DNA from: Amygdalobacter nucleatus
GTDB taxonomy: Bacteria > Bacillota > Clostridia > Saccharofermentanales > Fastidiosipilaceae
Assembly (NCBI RefSeq): GCF_029167365.1
Contig: NZ_JARFNM010000001.1
Location: forward strand, 62,001-126,000
Length of the DNA stretch: 64,000 nt
Direction: 5' to 3'
Shown here: positions 26,721 through 34,837 of the stretch, piece after piece
How positions within the stretch are numbered: the first letter of the stretch is position 1
Layout of the letters: each line of letters opens with the position of its first letter
Made by a program: the position numbers and the translations under genes
Notes under the pieces: model-generated
Database searches by the model: none
The model's input: only the letters and a program-made list of their open reading frames with translations
What the model was told of the DNA's origin: nothing

Positions 26721-26803
26721 TTCATAAATATGTGTCCAGTATTCTGGGTACATATCATATAAGCAAAGAGGGCACTTTAATCGCGCTGATCTTTTAAGCT
26801 AAA

Positions 26804-26823
26804 GAGCGTTTTTAAGCACGCTC
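26804..26823 (-). terminator. Possible weak terminator after the MurE-like gene
   Basis: On the minus strand GAGCGT and ACGCTC form a 6-bp stem with an 8-base loop, about 80 bp after the MurE-like stop, followed by TTTAGCTTAAAA. The T-tract is short, so efficiency is doubtful. Confidence 0.4.
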
Positions 26824-26904
26824 CCTTTTAAGCGCACAACCAATTTAACCACATTGCCTTTTTATGTGTGCTTTATGCTTTTGCTTGTGAGGAAATCTCT
26901 AGCC

Positions 26905-28611
26905 TCAAGCTTTAGATGCACCAGCAAATAATTTATCTTTGTTCGTCGCTTCGTCAGACTGACCGCAGATTCTATCTTTGACAACAGCCATAATGACAGA
27001 TGCATCTAATTCAGCGTGTTTAGCACAGATTGCTTCTAAGCAGAGCCGAGCGCCTGCATCCATGCCCTGACAACCAGCTAAGAGAATAACATCGTTAGCT
27101 TCAACTTTAGTTAAAGCAACCTCTAACGCCTGCGTTAATTCTGGATACAAAGTGTAATCCTGGCCTATATCGTGCATAGCAGCTTGGAACGCTGCCAATT
27201 CTTCATCCGTCACAGTATCATAATGACCGACTACATCTTTAGAAGTGGTGGCAATGAAATTAGCTAAGCGCAACTTAGGGAGATAATCTTTGAGCGTATA
27301 AATATTTTCACTATTGACAGTTACACCTCTTTTGCCGCGAATAGCATAAACAATATGAAGCTTGCGATAATCCATCTGACACAAGGAATTTAACGAGAAG
27401 CAAATGTTGCCTGGATTAGCAAAATGATCATCATAAATTTGGTAATCAATATATTTCTGCCACGGCGAATTTGCAGGAATTGTGCCTGGGGCTAAGATGC
27501 GTTGAAAGCGGCGTTCGATACCTGTATAAGCTTCTAGGCCACGCACGATCTCATCTAAGCTAAAACCAACTGCCAAGGCTAAACTGGCGGCCGACAAAGC
27601 ATTCATAACCGAATGATAGCCTGGAACTTGTAACTTAACCGGCTTAACGACGAAAGCTTCTGCTGCATTATCAGCTTGGCCCAAAATTTCACGTTTAACT
27701 ACTAAATTGAAGTTCGCCGTACCCTTACTTAAATCAATCTGGGCAGCTAGAACTTGTGGGCAATCTTTAGCTGCTAGGCTGTTTAGCTTACTATCTGGCC
27801 AATTCTTAGCATCGGCAAAGCCAATGATGGGGCCTTTGGCTAATTCACGCTTAGCATAAATTGCCGCATCATCAAAATTGAGAATAACTTTGGTCTTACT
27901 ATCGGCACATTCTGTAATTAATTTGAGTTTGGCTTCCAAGTAGGCGACAAATGAGCCATGATAATCTAAATGCTCGCGGCTAATATTGTTGAATGCCACA
28001 GCCTTGTATTTAACGGCATAATTTCTGTACTGGTCTAGGCCAATTGACGAACACTCCATGACAGCTTTTTCATAGTTGTTATCACGCATCTCAGCGAGTA
28101 GGCTTTGCAATTTAACAGCGTCTGGCGTTGTTAAATGGCTCATCTCCTCACGTTTAGCTGTTTCGTAGCTAACTGTACCTATCAAGCCACAATTAAAGCC
28201 AGCAGCTTTGACAATTGACTTATACATTAGGCTAGTTGAGGTTTTGCCGTTAGATGCCGTAATTCCAACTAATTGCAAATTAGCTGACGGTTCATCGTAG
28301 AAATAATTCGCCGAAATGGCCAACGCTTTGCGGGTATTGTCTACCTTGAACACATAAGCTGGGAAAGTGGCCAAATTCAAATTAGCTGGCCAATATGTTA
28401 CAAAGACAGCTAGAGCACCTTTATTAGCAGCTTTCTCAAGATAATCATGTCCATCTGCCTCTAAGCCTTTAATTGCAAAGAAAATATCGTCCTTGTTTAC
28501 GAAACGTGAATCAAATTGTGGCGATGCAAAAGTAAAGTTAGCTCCTATCTCCCGTGCTTGTAATAATTCAGCCTGCATTAAGTGCGCTAGTTCTAGCAAA
28601 TTGTGCGCCAT
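26905..28611 (-). CDS. MurE-like Mur ligase of uncertain amino-acid specificity
   Basis: This is a protein of about 568 residues of the Mur ligase family. The N-terminal domain has the MurE pattern (FDSRFVNKDDIFFAIKGLEADGHDYLEKA). The ATP loop reads GITASNGKTSTS, where MurE usually has GTNGKTT. ECSSIGLDQYR, FNNISREHLDYHG and the C-terminal RFQRI region follow. Two standard MurE motifs are altered: DYAHTPD reads YDDHFANPGN, and the DNPR motif that marks diaminopimelate enzymes is replaced (TTSKDVVGHYD). The end reads LLAGCQGMDAG instead of AGKGHE. It may be a second, divergent MurE-type ligase rather than the main one. I chose ATG 28611, with AGGAGG six bases upstream; an upstream ATG at 28653 would run through the tRNA terminator. 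Confidence 0.8.
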   Translation of the reverse strand: MAHNLLELAHLMQAELLQAREIGANFTFASPQFDSRFVNKDDIFFAIKGLEADGHDYLEKAANKGALAVFVTYWPANLNLATFPAYVFKVDNTRKALAISANYFYDEPSANLQLVGITASNGKTSTSLMYKSIVKAAGFNCGLIGTVSYETAKREEMSHLTTPDAVKLQSLLAEMRDNNYEKAVMECSSIGLDQYRNYAVKYKAVAFNNISREHLDYHGSFVAYLEAKLKLITECADSKTKVILNFDDAAIYAKRELAKGPIIGFADAKNWPDSKLNSLAAKDCPQVLAAQIDLSKGTANFNLVVKREILGQADNAAEAFVVKPVKLQVPGYHSVMNALSAASLALAVGFSLDEIVRGLEAYTGIERRFQRILAPGTIPANSPWQKYIDYQIYDDHFANPGNICFSLNSLCQMDYRKLHIVYAIRGKRGVTVNSENIYTLKDYLPKLRLANFIATTSKDVVGHYDTVTDEELAAFQAAMHDIGQDYTLYPELTQALEVALTKVEANDVILLAGCQGMDAGARLCLEAICAKHAELDASVIMAVVKDRICGQSDEATNKDKLFAGASKA

Positions 28612-28638
28612 TTTCAGCCTCCTGTAAAAGCTCTCATA

Positions 28639-28666
28639 AAGTAAAAGCCGCACTTCAAGTACGGCT
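28639..28666 (-). terminator. Rho-independent terminator of tRNA-Leu
   Basis: On the minus strand AGCCG and CGGCT pair, with ACTT/AAGT stacked inside around a single G, and TTTTACTTT follows. It lies 9 bp after the tRNA 3' end and before the MurE-like ribosome site, so it ends the tRNA transcript. Confidence 0.8.
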
Positions 28667-28674
28667 CATTCAGA

Positions 28675-28756
28675 TGCGGTCGACAGGACTCGAACCTGCA
28701 TGACGTGAATCACTGGAACCTAAATCCAGCGTGTCTACCAATTTCACCACGACCGC
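28675..28756 (-). tRNA. tRNA-Leu (anticodon UAG)
   Basis: The 82-nt cloverleaf has a 7-bp acceptor stem (GCGGTCG with CGACCGC) and discriminator A. The D-arm contains GGTAGACAC, the anticodon stem is CTGGA/TCCAG with loop TTTAGGT (anticodon TAG), a class II variable arm is present and the T-arm reads GGTTCGAGTCC. The long variable arm and the discriminator A fit leucine. No CCA is encoded; the 3' end is followed by TCTG, so trailer processing and CCA addition are needed. Confidence 0.95.
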
Positions 28757-28768
28757 GATAGCGAGTTA

Positions 28769-28797
28769 ATTATAGCAAACTATGCGCTAAATGAAAA
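28769..28797 (-). promoter_or_regulatory. Promoter of tRNA-Leu
   Basis: On the minus strand TTTTCA (28792-28797) and TATAAT (28769-28774) are exactly 17 bp apart. The box ends 12 bp before the tRNA 5' end. Confidence 0.7.
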
Positions 28798-28849
28798 TAA
28801 CTAGCTAGCGGCTGTAGTTAAGCAGTGATAATTTCAGCTCTGTAAGTAA

Positions 28850-30015
28850 TCACTTAAAAGCAAAATGGTAGTGATAAGCTGGTTCTTGATAGTGCTCATT
28901 GGTCACCCAAAAAGCCGTTTTCTTCGTCAGGTTATAAATTACTGAATGGGTTGTAATACAATTTTCATCGTCATTAGGCCAATTTCTTCCGGCAACTTGG
29001 CCTAACAAATTCATCGCTTCTGTTTCATCATTTAACTTATAGGCTTTTTTCGCAAGCTCTGTTTGCAACAAAGTATAGCGATCTAGGCCTTTTTTATCAG
29101 CAGCTTGGTCGTAATAATCTTTCCGCAGCACAAAATTGGTCACAATTTGGCCTTTTTTACTTATCTCAGGGTCATTGTACTGTACTTTAAGCTGACGCTT
29201 AGTAGGATCAGTGTCTGTCGCATCTTTCTCGCCAACATATTCAAGTACAGCACTCTTGCCACTTGGATCTGCGACCATGTAATGGAAGGAAGATTTAGCG
29301 GAATATGCATATCATAGCTTTGCGCAATCTGGATAGCTTCATCAACGGTGGCGGCTTTATCCAACATCAGCCGTAACAAAATAGTTGATGTGATGTCTTT
29401 TTTGTCTGTCTGTTGATCTGTGGCAATGTTGCCCTTTTTGCCTGGGCCTTGATACGTCATGCAAATACCGACACTCAAACCTTTTTCGTTTATGCCATCC
29501 AAAGGTGTGTAAGCAGCTGCCAAAAGATTGATTTTTTTCTTAAGTTGCAGAGGCTCATCAGCTTTCTTTATGCCCAAAAGGATAAATCGACTGTTGAAAT
29601 TGAAGCATAGTCATTTTTCGGATGTGTTTCCACTAAAGCGATGTGTGTTTCCTTCATGTCATAGTTTCTAGCAAAACATGTTTCAGCATTTTCACTCTGA
29701 GCTGTGTAGGAAGAACAGGCTATCTTTGCTTGTTGAATGGACAATTTTAACAGTCCATTGGTGATTTTGCGAGTGGAAAAGTCAATCAATTCTCTGTCGT
29801 TATTAACACCGCCTTCGTTTAAGAAGTCATCAAGATAATAGTTACCTTTCACTTTCAGCGAAAGAACTCTTCCGTCTTGATGGGTTTTATTGGCTGGCAT
29901 AATTTCCTTAACTGAGAGAGGTGTCGAAATTTCATTACCCCATAAATAAGCAATTGCTAGGATAAACACTATAAGCAGTCCCACAAGACCTATTCCCAAT
30001 TTTTAATCGTTGCAT
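28850..30015 (-). pseudogene. Choloylglycine-hydrolase/penicillin-acylase-like Ntn hydrolase, three frameshifts
   Basis: The reading frame starts with AAGGAGG and ATG 30015 (MQRLK), then shifts at an A-run so that the signal helix (LVGLLIVFILAIAYLWG) lies in another frame. Part one holds IACSSYTAQSENAETCFARNYDM, where the Cys is the expected N-terminal-type nucleophile and FARNYD the usual motif. It ends at STVDLSFWA; a second shift at a T-run leads to GIKKADEPLQ and NEKGLSVGICMTYQG. A third shift near 29280 leads to YMVADPSGKSAVLEYVG and the C-terminus. Each break is next to a short homopolymer or repeat. The intact ancestor would have been a membrane-anchored amide hydrolase of about 385 residues. 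A sequencing-error explanation is possible, but three breaks in one gene favour decay. Confidence 0.8.
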
Positions 30016-30124
30016 ACTAAAGATCCTCCTTGGGATTATATAGTTTTGTTTACTATTATAGAGGAATCTGTTTTTAATTACCTTTGCTAATTTGTTCAGA
30101 CTTTTCAGCTAATAAAGCAAATAT

Positions 30125-30694
30125 TTAGTAGACAGTTACTATAAGCAAGCGGGCATTTTGTCGCTCATAAGTGCATGTGATTAGGCAAACTAGCTTGTCT
30201 TCTGGCTGCAACGCATAATTAGCTGTTTTAATTGCCTGTGGCTGTAACCAAGCATAAAACTGCTCTCGTTTGTTAAAATCCGCATAGTCTTTGGGTTTAA
30301 TCAGAGTTTCACCTGGAATGATGGCCACCAAGACAGCTTTCGTCTTGAACTTCGTATTGGCAGCGCCAAAGAAGGTAAATTCAGCCCCCAATTGTTCAGC
30401 TTTGTTGGTGCGTAAGGGGCCAAACATGGTGCCATTGTCCGTATCATGCCCATAAACAAGCACAAAAGGGTCTTCTAAGGATTCGTTTCGATAGTCTAAG
30501 AAAATAGCCCCAAGCAAATTAGCTGTACCGTCAGCTGCATGGGTCAAATATTTGTGGTTATCTTTGGCTTTGGCGATAGGATAATCAAGTTTGCCATCTT
30601 CTGTTTTGGTCTTAGCTTCCTTGCCATCTTTGTGCTTGCTTGTAACGACTTGGAAAACCTTGAATGTAACTTCTTGCCATCTCCACGATTCTAA
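30125..30694 (-). pseudogene. Class B sortase, 5'-truncated
   Basis: The readable frame runs from a TAA at 30695-30697 to the stop at 30125 with no ATG or plausible ribosome site near its beginning. It holds the sortase B core: LDYPIAKAKDNHKYL, GAIFLDYRNE, the catalytic-His segment VYGHDTDNGTMFGPL, and the Cys and Arg segment LITCTYERQNARLLIV at the C-terminus. The membrane helix and first strands of the enzyme are missing. The three catalytic residues (His, Cys, Arg) remain. A TTG at 30547 could give a 140-residue fragment but is preceded by nothing useful. I regard it as a truncated remnant next to another broken gene. Confidence 0.75.
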
Positions 30695-30832
30695 TTATCG
30701 GGTATTTGTACCCTCATACCAGTATGGACCGATATTTCAGCTTTCTCAAATTAAGCACCAATACTCTTAGAAATTCCGCGAAATATAACATATTCAGCAC
30801 AATAGTTAGCCTGAATATCTGTTTGGCTGCAA

Positions 30833-30862
30833 ATTAAAAGGCGTAGAAACTATCTCTACGCC
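30833..30862 (-). terminator. Terminator of the LemA-DUF2207 operon (bidirectional type)
   Basis: GGCGTAGA and TCTACGCC form an 8-bp stem with a 7-base loop, 30 bp after the DUF2207 stop. TTTTAATTT follows on the minus strand and CAGTTTTT on the plus strand. Confidence 0.8.
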
Positions 30863-30892
30863 CAGTTTTTGCGTTTGCTTAAAGCAAATTGT

Positions 30893-32725
30893 TTACCGAG
30901 AGCCACCGCCTGAACCGCCACCTGAAAAGCCGCTTTTACCACCGCCAAAGGAGCTAAAGCCCCCTGAACCGCCTGATCTTGCACTATGCGCCTGACTGAT
31001 GCCTGAACTGAAGCTCCGCTGGAAACTGTTAGCTAAGTAAATGTAATTAAGCTGATTATAAAAATTGCCGTCAGCATCTAACCTCGTTTCTTTGGCAAAC
31101 GCATAGTCTGGCACCAGTTGCTTGAACTCTTTCTCCACTTTCGCGGCTATGCCAAAAATCGAAGCAAAAATGAGGTAATTATCCCAAAGGCCAACTTCAA
31201 CTGCCTGCCGCTCGTTAATGATAGTAAAATCACGAAGATAATTTTTCAGGCCGTACAAATTCTGTAAGTTATAAATACCTGCTTCAGTCAGGCTGATGCG
31301 GCTACTTTTCTTATCTGCAAAGCTAATTAAGCCCTGTCTCAAAGAAGTTGTCTTGCACGTTTTTAGTGCTATTTTGAAAGCCTTGCTTAGCTCCGTGTCG
31401 TGCTTATTGGCATAAGCCTCCAACTCACCAGCCGTCAGTACGTTGTCGTCAGAAGCTAGCTGAATCGTCATCCAAGTTACACGCTCCAACTCCTCTTTGC
31501 ATTCAGGCTCACCGACTAACTCTAGCCCCTCTTCCTCTTTAGCGTATTTGATGAGCAAGAAACGTTTCGTTGCCTGATATTTGCAAGGTCTAATGACACC
31601 AGCTTTAATCCAACGTAAAATATACGCTGCAATGAATCCACGCTGCGTATCGTCCGTCAAACCGTAGATCATCTCACCGAAATACTCAGCTAAATCAATT
31701 TGGCCCTTGAACGGAATGTCCCGATAATAATATTTTTTGTCAAGCTTAACGGCTTTCAAATTGATCGGTTTTGTCTTAGAACTGGACACAAAACTAGATA
31801 TAAGTGCGACTAAACCAGATAAAGCAAATATTATGAAGCTCATCGGCATAGTTTTTAGTAAAAATAGGTGCGAAAAAAACTTGCGTTTGTACGGCACGTC
31901 ATAACGCAAAACCAACTTATCCTCCACTTGTTTGTTTGGGCTTTTATCTAAATTCGTGTAATTAGAGCCTTGGAAAGCTTGGTCTTTAATCTCATTAAAA
32001 GTCCTATTATCTGGCTTTAATGCAGACATTTGAGTATCAGGCAAATTAAGCACTTTTAGCAAAATTGTAATGTGATGTTGACCAGAAAAGCTGAATGCTT
32101 CCGTCGTATAAGCCTGCTTCGTAGCTTTTAAATCTGCCTCGAAGCCAAATCCCCAGATTTTCGCCTGCACTTTCTCTCCCAGCTCGTGATAATCAATAGC
32201 AAAACTCGCTCGTTTAGGTGCGGGCTTCATTTTGTCATTAACGAAACGGAAATAAAGAAACGGGACGCCGTCTTTGCTTTTTTTCAAAACGTGCGTGATT
32301 TTATAGCTTACATTGTAAGTCATATCGCCCATTTCACTTTTGCCAAAGCAAAGTTCTTTACCTTTGCTTGCTTCGTTTAGGCCACATTTATAACTTTTGT
32401 CAGCAAAGCTAGCATTTACGTCCCAATCATTCAAAGTCGTAAACTCTTTATTTCCAGTGCTTACCTTGAGATCCTCTATATCTGAATCGGAATCTAAATT
32501 GTACATTGGCACGAACCACTCTGTACCTGAGCTATTCTTGCACTGCCAAGCTTGTTGAATTGTAACACTAGCATCAGCATTTAATACAACTTTAGTATCT
32601 AAACTCTGTATCTTGTCACTTGCAAAGCTGATATTAACTAAGCAGGCAAAAGTCAAAGTAAACAAAAAAGCAAATAAAGTATGCTTAAATATGCGTTGCC
32701 ATGTGAAAGTTTCCCCCTGTACCAT
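30893..32725 (-). CDS. DUF2207-family membrane protein
   Basis: The 610-residue protein has a signal-type N-terminal helix (about 12-35, LFAFLFTLTFACLVNISFA) and an outer beta-rich domain beginning IQSLDTKVVLNADASVTIQQAWQ, the opening typical of DUF2207. A membrane helix (SFIIFALSGLVALISSFVS) and a cytoplasmic domain with winged-helix-like segments (QRGFIAAYILRWIKAG) follow. The C-terminal tail is Gly/Ser-rich (GGSGGFSSFGGGKSGFSGGG), the hallmark of this family. LemA is encoded 71 bp upstream on the same strand, the common LemA-DUF2207 arrangement. The function is unknown beyond membrane localisation. Confidence 0.9.
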   Translation of the reverse strand: MVQGETFTWQRIFKHTLFAFLFTLTFACLVNISFASDKIQSLDTKVVLNADASVTIQQAWQCKNSSGTEWFVPMYNLDSDSDIEDLKVSTGNKEFTTLNDWDVNASFADKSYKCGLNEASKGKELCFGKSEMGDMTYNVSYKITHVLKKSKDGVPFLYFRFVNDKMKPAPKRASFAIDYHELGEKVQAKIWGFGFEADLKATKQAYTTEAFSFSGQHHITILLKVLNLPDTQMSALKPDNRTFNEIKDQAFQGSNYTNLDKSPNKQVEDKLVLRYDVPYKRKFFSHLFLLKTMPMSFIIFALSGLVALISSFVSSSKTKPINLKAVKLDKKYYYRDIPFKGQIDLAEYFGEMIYGLTDDTQRGFIAAYILRWIKAGVIRPCKYQATKRFLLIKYAKEEEGLELVGEPECKEELERVTWMTIQLASDDNVLTAGELEAYANKHDTELSKAFKIALKTCKTTSLRQGLISFADKKSSRISLTEAGIYNLQNLYGLKNYLRDFTIINERQAVEVGLWDNYLIFASIFGIAAKVEKEFKQLVPDYAFAKETRLDADGNFYNQLNYIYLANSFQRSFSSGISQAHSARSGGSGGFSSFGGGKSGFSGGGSGGGSR

Positions 32726-32796
32726 AAGTCCCCCACATATATAAAAATGCTAGCTACTTTGTGTGTATCCAGCAAGAAGTCATATTAATCTGCTAC

Positions 32797-33348
32797 TTAT
32801 AAATCCAAGTCTGGCATTGCACTCGAAGCTTGTTCAAACTCTAGATAATTTTCTTCGGTAAAGTGCAAAAGGTTTGCCACAATACTAGATGGTAACTGTT
32901 TGACCAAACGATTGTATTGAGTTACACAATCATTGTAGACTTGACGAGATAATCTGACCTTGTCTTCGTAGCCATTAATCGAACTCATCGTCTGAGCGTA
33001 TAAGCCATCGGCTTTAAGTTCTGGATAGGCTTCAACAACAACATTCAGGTTATGTAAGGCTGCCAAGAAATCTTTGTCGGAAGCTTGCACCTCTTTGGCA
33101 CTTGTTGCAACTTTGCCCGAGCGAGCAGCGGTTAAATTAACTAAAGTTTCAGCCTCATGCAGCTTGTACGCTTTGGCAGATTTGGCTATCTGCTTCAACG
33201 CGTCCCAACGAGATTTCTGCTGCACAGCAATATTTGAAAGGGCGTTCTTGATCTTCTCCTGCCAACTAATGAAGCTGCGCTGGCAGCTGATGAAATAAAG
33301 TACTAAGATGGCTAAAATTGCCAATATTATGATAAGAGCCATATTCAA
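32797..33348 (-). CDS. lemA: LemA family protein
   Basis: The 183-residue protein has a short outer N-terminus, one membrane helix (ALIIILAILAILVLYFISC), then a helical bundle. Family-typical sequences are QEKIKNALSNIAVQQKSRWDALKQ and LNVVVEAYPELKAD, and the end is NRLVKQLPSSIVANLLHF. LemA homologues are widespread membrane proteins, often encoded with DUF2207 proteins as here. A TATAAT on the minus strand at 33388-33393 is the likely -10 box, followed by a GCGC inverted repeat in the leader. Confidence 0.93.
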   Translation of the reverse strand: MNMALIIILAILAILVLYFISCQRSFISWQEKIKNALSNIAVQQKSRWDALKQIAKSAKAYKLHEAETLVNLTAARSGKVATSAKEVQASDKDFLAALHNLNVVVEAYPELKADGLYAQTMSSINGYEDKVRLSRQVYNDCVTQYNRLVKQLPSSIVANLLHFTEENYLEFEQASSAMPDLDL

Positions 33349-33409
33349 ATCCCCTTCCCCTAAGCGCTATTAGTGGCGCTTTTACTAATTATAGCATGTT
33401 AAACTATGC

Positions 33410-33780
33410 CTAAATTGGAATATATTTCATATGACGTGGAGCTGTTTTTTCAACTTTTTTGATCAACTTATTTTTGCATGCTTCTTTTATAATCCGTGAA
33501 ATACTTACAGAAGATTTTTCGGTTAATCCAAATCTCATTCTTAATGAGCTATTTGTTAAAAACTCTCCTTGAATATATTTTATACAAGCATGCATATAAC
33601 ATGCCCATAATTGGAGGATTATCCACAATCCTTAATATATCTACCAAAGGAATACCGAATTTGTGATTTCTATTCTATCACTGAAAATTTCAATCTTTAC
33701 ACTTGTTCCCGTAATAGAAAAATCTTGATGAATTAAAGCATTTGCAATAGCTTCTCTTACACCACCTTTTATAGTAACTA
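33410..33780 (-). pseudogene. Remnant of an AAA_4/RecG-like DNA-binding regulator
   Basis: Pieces in different frames read GGVREAIANALIHQDFSITG, then VKIEIFSDRIEITNS, a shift to GIPLVDILRIVDNPPIMGML, and finally EFLTNSSLRMRFGLTEKSS followed by VSISRIIKEACKNKLIKKVEK with a stop at 33410. The order matches the C-terminal part of the AlbA_2/AAA_4 proteins ('putative ATP-binding/RecG-like HTH' proteins): REAIxNALIHRDY, EITNPG, then a winged helix. The N-terminal half is gone and the middle has a frameshift and apparent loss of about 30 residues. Confidence 0.7.
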
Positions 33781-33825
33781 AGCATATGCTAATAAATAAC
33801 ATATTATATTTTATAACATAAAGAA

Positions 33826-33853
33826 ACAAAAAAGCCTGTTCAAACGAACAGGC
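33826..33853 (-). terminator. Terminator of the panE-like operon
   Basis: GCCTGTTC and GAACAGGC form an 8-bp stem with a 4-base loop, extended by weaker pairs. The minus strand continues with TTTTTTGTTTC. It lies 28 bp after the reductase stop. Confidence 0.88.
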
Positions 33854-33880
33854 CTTGTTAAGCTAGAAACAAGCAATAAA

Positions 33881-34804
33881 TTACTTAATTTCCAAAATGC
33901 TCTCTTTAGCATGAATGAGATCTGTGATCATCTGGCAGTATGGAGTAGCGATACCCAAACGTACGCCCTTACGAGCAACAGCACCGTTGATGTAGTCAAT
34001 CTCAGTCAAACGATGGTTCTGGATCAAGTCCTGATGCATGGAAGGATAGTGATTAGCAGCAATCTCAGCTGTATGCATAACATAATCAACAATCTCTTGT
34101 TCATTCAACTTAACGCCTTCAGCTGTACCAACCAAAACGAACTCATGAATGATTGTCTTAACGATGCGGATAGCAGCTTCGCTACCGAAGAATTGACCGA
34201 TCTTAGAATCTGTCAAAGCGCATGTTGAGTTCATTGTGCCGTTGACGCAAGCTTTACGCCAGATAGATGGTACAACATCATTATCATAGATAACGTTCAA
34301 GCCCGCAGCGTTCATTGTGTCAACAATGTCCTTAACAGCAGCTTCGCCTTGGCTTGAGAAGCTTTGCAAATTGATAGTACCTTTGCCTTGTAGGAAGACA
34401 ACACCTGGGTTCTTCAAACCAGCTGTCCAAACTGTAACACCCATCATGATATTTTCTTGTGGAACAAACTCACGAATTGTATCTTCGTGGCCCAAACCGT
34501 TCAAGAGGCAGAGAACCTTTGTCTTCGCACCGATAATAGACTTAATATCTGTCAACATAGCTTTGAGTTGCATAGCCTTTGTGAACAAGATGATGAAATC
34601 AGCTTCTCTTGTAGCTTCTGTTGGATGCATGATTGTCATCGGATACATCAAATCTTCGTCACCTGTAATATGTAAACCATTAGCTTTAATAGCATCAATA
34701 TGAGCTTGCCAGTTATCCAACAAAATAACTTCGTTACCGCTCTTTTGTAATTGGTAACCGAAACGGCAACCCATAGCACCAGCACCTGCAATATAAATAA
34801 ACAT
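33881..34804 (-). CDS. panE: Ketopantoate reductase (2-dehydropantoate 2-reductase) family protein
   Basis: The 307-residue protein begins with a dinucleotide-binding loop (IYIAGAGAMGCRFGYQL) and has the ApbA/PanE pattern: DFIILFTKAMQL, VLCLLNGLGHEDTI, then a C-terminal helical domain with WRKACVNGTMNSTCALTD. WRKACVNGTMN holds the catalytic Lys and Asn of the family. PanE makes pantoate for coenzyme A using NADPH, but many homologues reduce other 2-oxo acids. It follows a PTS_EIIC_2-type membrane protein by 33 bp and shares its promoter and terminator, which suggests a joint role in uptake and reduction of a substrate. The symbol is by family only. Confidence 0.8.
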   Translation of the reverse strand: MFIYIAGAGAMGCRFGYQLQKSGNEVILLDNWQAHIDAIKANGLHITGDEDLMYPMTIMHPTEATREADFIILFTKAMQLKAMLTDIKSIIGAKTKVLCLLNGLGHEDTIREFVPQENIMMGVTVWTAGLKNPGVVFLQGKGTINLQSFSSQGEAAVKDIVDTMNAAGLNVIYDNDVVPSIWRKACVNGTMNSTCALTDSKIGQFFGSEAAIRIVKTIIHEFVLVGTAEGVKLNEQEIVDYVMHTAEIAANHYPSMHQDLIQNHRLTEIDYINGAVARKGVRLGIATPYCQMITDLIHAKESILEIK

Positions 34805-34837
34805 TGCTATATTCTCCTTTTTTATTTTTTCATTAAA

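Larger units (their letters stand above)
25292..26757 (+). mobile_element. IS3-family insertion sequence, complete, 1466 bp
   Basis: The ends are imperfect inverted repeats of 27 bp starting TGATATGTACCC and ending ACTGGACACA, with 23 of 27 positions identical. A 3-bp direct repeat TAT (25289-25291 and 26758-26760) flanks the element, as expected for IS3-family target duplication. Inside are overlapping orfA and orfB in the +1 and 0 frames, the standard IS3 layout, with an intact DDE domain. The element looks young and potentially active. Confidence 0.93.
25277..26772. repeat. Inverted-repeat hairpin arms interrupted by the IS element
   Basis: CCCTCTTT lies at 25277-25284 and its complement AAAGAGGG at 26765-26772, just outside the IS ends. 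With the IS and one copy of the TAT target duplication removed, they form an 8-bp stem with an 11-base loop (ACGATATAAGC). The element therefore landed in the loop of what was probably a terminator-like hairpin after the antitoxin locus. The T-tract after the right arm is weak (CACTTTAAT). Confidence 0.65.

Noticed and set aside
28612-28653. Upstream ATG giving the MurE-like protein 14 more residues
   Set aside because: The extension runs through the tRNA-Leu terminator and has no ribosome site, while ATG 28611 has AGGAGG at ideal spacing.
30125-30547. A complete 140-residue sortase starting at TTG 30547
   Set aside because: The same frame continues upstream with sortase-like sequence (LDYPIAKAKDN), there is no ribosome site at the TTG, and the membrane anchor is missing.
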